From positions 1 to 49,536 of the IMG/VR virus record IMGVR_UViG_3300045922_001009: a stretch of DNA of 49,536 bases. One strand, 5' to 3'. The translations under genes and the position numbers were made by a program. The DNA comes from a virus. The notes beneath the pieces were generated by a model. It did not search any database and was not told where the DNA came from. It saw only the letters and a program-made list of their open reading frames with translations. Positions 45,615 to 49,536 of this stretch are shown here, piece by piece. The number at the start of each line of letters is the position of its first letter. Position 1 is the stretch's first letter.

Positions 45615-48600
45615 ATGAGCCGTCCTGCCCGCCTCCCGTCTCGTTACACCCTCGTAGATCGGTTGCTCGCCCTGTGGGACTGGCTCCGCTCCCTCGGCGG
45701 CCCGGCACATACGGCGCGGACGACCCAGCTTGCGGTGGAGGCGATGGAGGACCGGGTGGTCCCGGTCGCGCAGGTCTGGCTGGACCCCATCGCCCAGAGC
45801 CTTTCGGAGGGCGTGACCGCCGGCGTGTACGTGTACCGCAGCGGCGACACTTCGTCATCGCTCGTTGTGAACCTGGGGATCAGCCAGAACGGCTACGGCG
45901 ACCCACTGGCCGCGTGGAACACCGACTACACGCTGACCGGCCCGTCCGGTCAGTACTCGCTTTCCTCTAGCGGCGGCACGGTGACGTTCGGGGCGAACCA
46001 GACACAGCTTTACCTGACCCTGCCGGCGCTGCCGGACAACATCGTGGAGGGGACCGAAGGGTTCCGGCTGACGGTCCAGAACGGAACGGGCTACACGCCC
46101 GGGTATGGCAGCGGGGGGAGCGGCGGCTCGGGCGGCAGTGGCGGGTCCGGTGGAATGGGGACCGTGGCCGACATTCGGATCACCGACGACGCGCCGGTGG
46201 CGTGGCTCAGCCCGCAGACGCAAACGGTGGCCGAGGGCAGCCAGGGTGAGGGCATTTGGGTGCTGCGGAGCGGCGGGGACATCGGCTCGGCGCTGACCGT
46301 GAATGTGCTGTTCGGGCAGGACGGGTACGGCGACCCGCTGGCGACGTGGGGCGTTGACTACACTCTGACCGGGCCGTCAGGCGGGTCGTCGGCGTCGCTG
46401 TCCGCGAGCGGCGGGACGGTGACGTTCGGGGCGGGCCAGAGCGCCGTCTACCTGTACCTGATGGCGTTGTCGGACAACCAAACGGAGGGGACCGAGGGTT
46501 TCCGGGTGACCCTCCAACCGGGCGGAAGTAACTACCTGGCCGGCTTCGGCTCCGGCGGGAGCGGTGGCTCTGGTGGGAGTGGTGGGTCGGCAACCACTGC
46601 CGACGTGCGCATCACCGACACTGTCGCCAATCAGACCCCCGTCGTCCAAAACCCAGGCGCTCAGATCGATGTGGTTGGTGAAGCAATCGGCTTGCAGATT
46701 TTCGCCACCGATCCGGATGACGACCCTCTCACCTACGGGGCGACTGGCCTGCCGCCCGGCTTGAGCATCAATCCCGCGACTGGCTACATTTCTGGGACTG
46801 TCCAGAGCGGTGCCGCCAGTAACTCTCCGTACACTGTCACTGTGACCGCTTCAGACGGAACGGTTAGCACCGGCCAAACGTTCTCGTGGGTCGTCACTGC
46901 CCTCGATCTCACCAACCCAGGTGCACAGCACAATCGCAGCGGCGATCCCATATCGCTCGCGATCCAGGTTCGTGGAGCCTCCGGAGCACCGCAGTTCAGT
47001 GCGTCGAACTTGCCTGCAGGGTTGAGTATCGATTCGCAGACCGGTGTCATCTCCGGCACCATCTCGATCACGGCCGACACGAACAGCCCCTACGCGGTCA
47101 CCATCTCTGCGACGGATGGTACGCTCCAGGCCAGCCTGGGTTTCACCTGGTACGTCAGCCGACCGGCCGTCCCTGCGTTGGCGAATCCCGGCGATCAAGT
47201 CGGTGCGGCCGGCGATCAGGTACTTCTACAACTGTCTGCAACGAGCGCCTCGGCCGCGACTCTGACCTACTCCGCGACCGGCTTACCCTCCGGCCTGAGC
47301 ATCAACTCGAACACCGGCCTCATTTCCGGCACGATCGCCAACAGTGCCGCGAGCGCCACACCTTATGATGTCACGGCGACCGTGACCGACGGGGTCAACA
47401 CCGTCAGCCAGTCGCTCTCTTGGATCGTCAACTTCGTCAGTCTCGAATCGCCCGGCACGCAGTACAACGACGACGAAGACGAGGTCTCGTTGCCGCTCCA
47501 AGCCCATTCGGCATCCGGGACGTTAACGTTCGGTGCCACAGGTTTGCCCGTCGGTCTGAGCATCGATCAGAACACCGGGGTCATCTCGGGCACTCTCGCA
47601 ACCTCGGCCAGTCAAGGCAGCCCGTACACCGTCACCGTCACAGCGTCCGACGGCACCCACAGTACCAACCAATCTTTCACCTGGTACGTCGGCGCGCTGC
47701 CCGTCCTGTCGCTCGACGCGCCGGGCGATCAAGTGAACGCTGCGGGCGACGCCGTTTCGCTCCAGTTGGTGGCGACGGATTGGGACACGCCCCTGCTGAC
47801 CTACTCGGCATCGGGCCTTCCGACCGGACTGAATATCGACTCGAGCACCGGCCTCATCTCGGGGACTATCTCCGACACGGCGGCCAGCGCGACGCCTTAC
47901 CAGGTTACGGCAACCGTCTCCGATGGCACCAACACCGTCAGCCAGACGTTCGCTTGGACCGTCAATTTCGTCGGCCTCGAATCCCCCGGTTCCCAGTTCA
48001 ACAATGCCGGCGAAGAGGTGTCATTGGCCCTCCAAGGCCATGCCTCCTCTGGATCGCTGACTTACAGCGCCACCGGTCTGCCCCCCGGGCTGAGCATCGA
48101 TTCCCTCACCGGAGTGATTTTCGGGACGATCGCGGTCGGAGCGGGGACGGGCAGTCCCTACACGGTCACCGTGACGGCCTCCACTGGCACGCACAGCGAC
48201 AGCGAGTCCTTCGAGTGGTATGTGACCCCTCAACCCGCACTCTCTCTTGACCCACCGGGTGATCAGGTCAGTGCGGCTGGGGACGACATCGCATTGGGCC
48301 TTTCCGCCGTCGGTCCGTCCACAGCTACGCTCGTCTATTCGGCAGCGGGTCTCCCGATCGGGCTGAGCATCGATCCGAGCGACGGCGTGATCACGGGCAC
48401 GATCGCTGATGCCGCGGCGAGCAGCACTCCTTACCAAGTGACCGTGACCGTCTCAGACGGGACGAATACGGTCAGCCAGACGTTCTGGTGGACGGTCAAC
48501 TTCGTCAGCCTCACCAACCCCGGCGACCAGTTTAATGACGACGGGGACTCGGTGTCCCTCCAACTTGGGACACATAATGCGTCCGGCCGCTCGGTGACCT

Positions 48601-49536
48601 ACAGCGCCGCGGGCTTGCCACCCGGTTTGAGTATCAATTCCTCAACGGGCCTGATCTCTGGGACGCTAACGACGAACGCGAGCGCCGGGAGCCCCTACGT
48701 CGTGACCGTGACGGCCTCGGACGGCATGCGCAGCGACCGCGAGTCCTTCAGTTGGAACGTCTCGCCCCGAGTCGCGATCGCGCTGGACGCACCCGGCGAT
48801 CGAGTCAACGCCGTGGGTGACGTGGTTTCGTTACAGTTGGTCGCGACGAGCGCGACCGGCGGTTCGATCTCGTATTCCGCCTCGGGCCTGCCGACGGGGC
48901 TGAGCCTCAACTCCTCCACAGGGCTGATCTCGGGGACAATCGCGGCGAACGCCGCGAGCGACACGCCTTACCAGGTGGCGGTGGCCGTCTCCGACGGGAC
49001 GAACACCGCGAGCCAGACGTTCATGTGGCGGGTGACGCAGAGCGCAGCACAAATGGACGTCCCGGGCGAAATCCTCGCGACCGCCCAGCCGATTTCATTT
49101 GATGCATCCGGCATGTCGCCCGTTGCCGCGATGATTGGCGACAACAGCTTCGGCAGTTTGGACGTGGACCTGTATCGCGTACAACTGGGCGCAGGCGATT
49201 CGCTAACCGTGATGTTCCAGGCCTTGGCCGCTGGGTTGTCCAACGACCCCAATTTCAAACTCGCGCTCCGGGTCTTCGATGCTTCGGGCACCGAATTGCT
49301 TCACGCCGGGGTGGGCACCGGGCTCCAAGTGAGCGATCGCGTCTCGTTTACCGCACCTGCCGAGGGGGCCTATTACGTCGGGGTCACCCACCACGGCAAT
49401 ACCACGTACAACCCGCTCGTTGGGGGGAGTGGCGTGGGCGGTCTCACGGGTGCCTACGCCATGACCCTGTTCCGGGTCGCCGCACAGGATAAGGTCGAGG
49501 CACAGTGGTTGATCGTCCGTCGGGCGAACCGCGATT
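45615..49536 (+). CDS. Giant secreted repeat protein: Calx-beta-like, He_PIG and PPC-like domains (3'-truncated)
   Basis: The frame is open from ATG 45615 to the window end, at least 1307 residues. The N-terminus has LAVEAMEDRVVP, matching the LEDR-type motif of the 4477 gene. Two Calx-beta-like domains (each with GTVTFGANQ or GTVTFGAGQ, then EGTEGFR) are joined by Gly-Ser-Gly-Gly linkers. Nine putative-Ig repeats follow, each with a GLP-GLSI--TG-ISGT core. From the second on, they alternate between two subtypes (NPG/SPG-Q start versus APGDQV-A-GD start), with ttcgtc markers at 47433, 47967 and 48501 spaced exactly 534 bp. The end resembles a pre-peptidase C-terminal domain (VDLYRVQLGAGDSLTV, LRVFDASGTELL). 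Probably an adhesin or matrix protein. Confidence 0.85.
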   Translation, partial: MSRPARLPSRYTLVDRLLALWDWLRSLGGPAHTARTTQLAVEAMEDRVVPVAQVWLDPIAQSLSEGVTAGVYVYRSGDTSSSLVVNLGISQNGYGDPLAAWNTDYTLTGPSGQYSLSSSGGTVTFGANQTQLYLTLPALPDNIVEGTEGFRLTVQNGTGYTPGYGSGGSGGSGGSGGSGGMGTVADIRITDDAPVAWLSPQTQTVAEGSQGEGIWVLRSGGDIGSALTVNVLFGQDGYGDPLATWGVDYTLTGPSGGSSASLSASGGTVTFGAGQSAVYLYLMALSDNQTEGTEGFRVTLQPGGSNYLAGFGSGGSGGSGGSGGSATTADVRITDTVANQTPVVQNPGAQIDVVGEAIGLQIFATDPDDDPLTYGATGLPPGLSINPATGYISGTVQSGAASNSPYTVTVTASDGTVSTGQTFSWVVTALDLTNPGAQHNRSGDPISLAIQVRGASGAPQFSASNLPAGLSIDSQTGVISGTISITADTNSPYAVTISATDGTLQASLGFTWYVSRPAVPALANPGDQVGAAGDQVLLQLSATSASAATLTYSATGLPSGLSINSNTGLISGTIANSAASATPYDVTATVTDGVNTVSQSLSWIVNFVSLESPGTQYNDDEDEVSLPLQAHSASGTLTFGATGLPVGLSIDQNTGVISGTLATSASQGSPYTVTVTASDGTHSTNQSFTWYVGALPVLSLDAPGDQVNAAGDAVSLQLVATDWDTPLLTYSASGLPTGLNIDSSTGLISGTISDTAASATPYQVTATVSDGTNTVSQTFAWTVNFVGLESPGSQFNNAGEEVSLALQGHASSGSLTYSATGLPPGLSIDSLTGVIFGTIAVGAGTGSPYTVTVTASTGTHSDSESFEWYVTPQPALSLDPPGDQVSAAGDDIALGLSAVGPSTATLVYSAAGLPIGLSIDPSDGVITGTIADAAASSTPYQVTVTVSDGTNTVSQTFWWTVNFVSLTNPGDQFNDDGDSVSLQLGTHNASGRSVTYSAAGLPPGLSINSSTGLISGTLTTNASAGSPYVVTVTASDGMRSDRESFSWNVSPRVAIALDAPGDRVNAVGDVVSLQLVATSATGGSISYSASGLPTGLSLNSSTGLISGTIAANAASDTPYQVAVAVSDGTNTASQTFMWRVTQSAAQMDVPGEILATAQPISFDASGMSPVAAMIGDNSFGSLDVDLYRVQLGAGDSLTVMFQALAAGLSNDPNFKLALRVFDASGTELLHAGVGTGLQVSDRVSFTAPAEGAYYVGVTHHGNTTYNPLVGGSGVGGLTGAYAMTLFRVAAQDKVEAQWLIVRRANRD

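Overview
The window looks like part of a chromosome from a Gemmata-like planctomycete (inferred). It is GC-rich, and most gene starts are ATG or GTG with purine-rich or absent Shine-Dalgarno sites. Both flanks carry very large secreted proteins with an N-terminal LEDR/MEDR...P motif, Gly-Ser-Gly-Gly linkers, SdrD B-like domains or putative-Ig (He_PIG) repeats. Surface-glycan genes (FkbM methyltransferases, GT2 and GT4 glycosyltransferases) surround them.

Left flank (1-9518): the end of an unrecognised gene, an FkbM methyltransferase, a convergent GT2-FkbM fusion, a secreted serpin, a trypsin-like protease fused to a long repeat region and two SdrD-like domains, and a GT4 glycosyltransferase.

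Prologue and control of a prophage (about 9560-15000): a small protein, a DUF2924 protein, a large serine recombinase and an HTH protein form a coupled cassette. A LexA-type self-cleaving repressor with a palindromic operator, a small conserved protein and a sigma-70-like factor follow. Replication and recombination (15018-23258): a Sak4/RecA-like ATPase, a DUF669 protein, RusA with a zinc ribbon, a superfamily-2 helicase, a prim-pol primase-helicase, a ParB-DNA methyltransferase and a DUF1937 protein. A minus-strand block of four small genes (23327-24817) is separated by three compact RNA elements that fold as type II hammerhead ribozymes. Packaging and morphogenesis (24941-39505): a small DNA-binding-like protein, large terminase, portal, a fused protease-major capsid protein, DUF2190, connector genes, tail tube, a secreted trypsin-like protease, tail chaperones, tape measure and a serine-rich tail protein. 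A glycosylation cluster follows (39511-42721). The gene set suggests a long-tailed, lambda/HK97-like virus. I recognise no holin or endolysin.

Right flank (42824-49536): a second GT2-FkbM fusion, a second GT4 and another huge MEDR-motif surface protein running off the window. Paralogous modules therefore bracket the prophage on both sides.

The most notable observations are: (i) three tandem hammerhead-like ribozymes exactly filling the intergenic gaps of a small prophage operon, with covarying stems and a conserved loop-tail pseudoknot; (ii) a bipartite element, TGCGTAGTT-N9-TCCGGCAAGGGTC, repeated ahead of the three main prophage operons and next to the prophage's own sigma-factor gene; (iii) a serine-rich tail protein followed immediately by glycosyltransferases.
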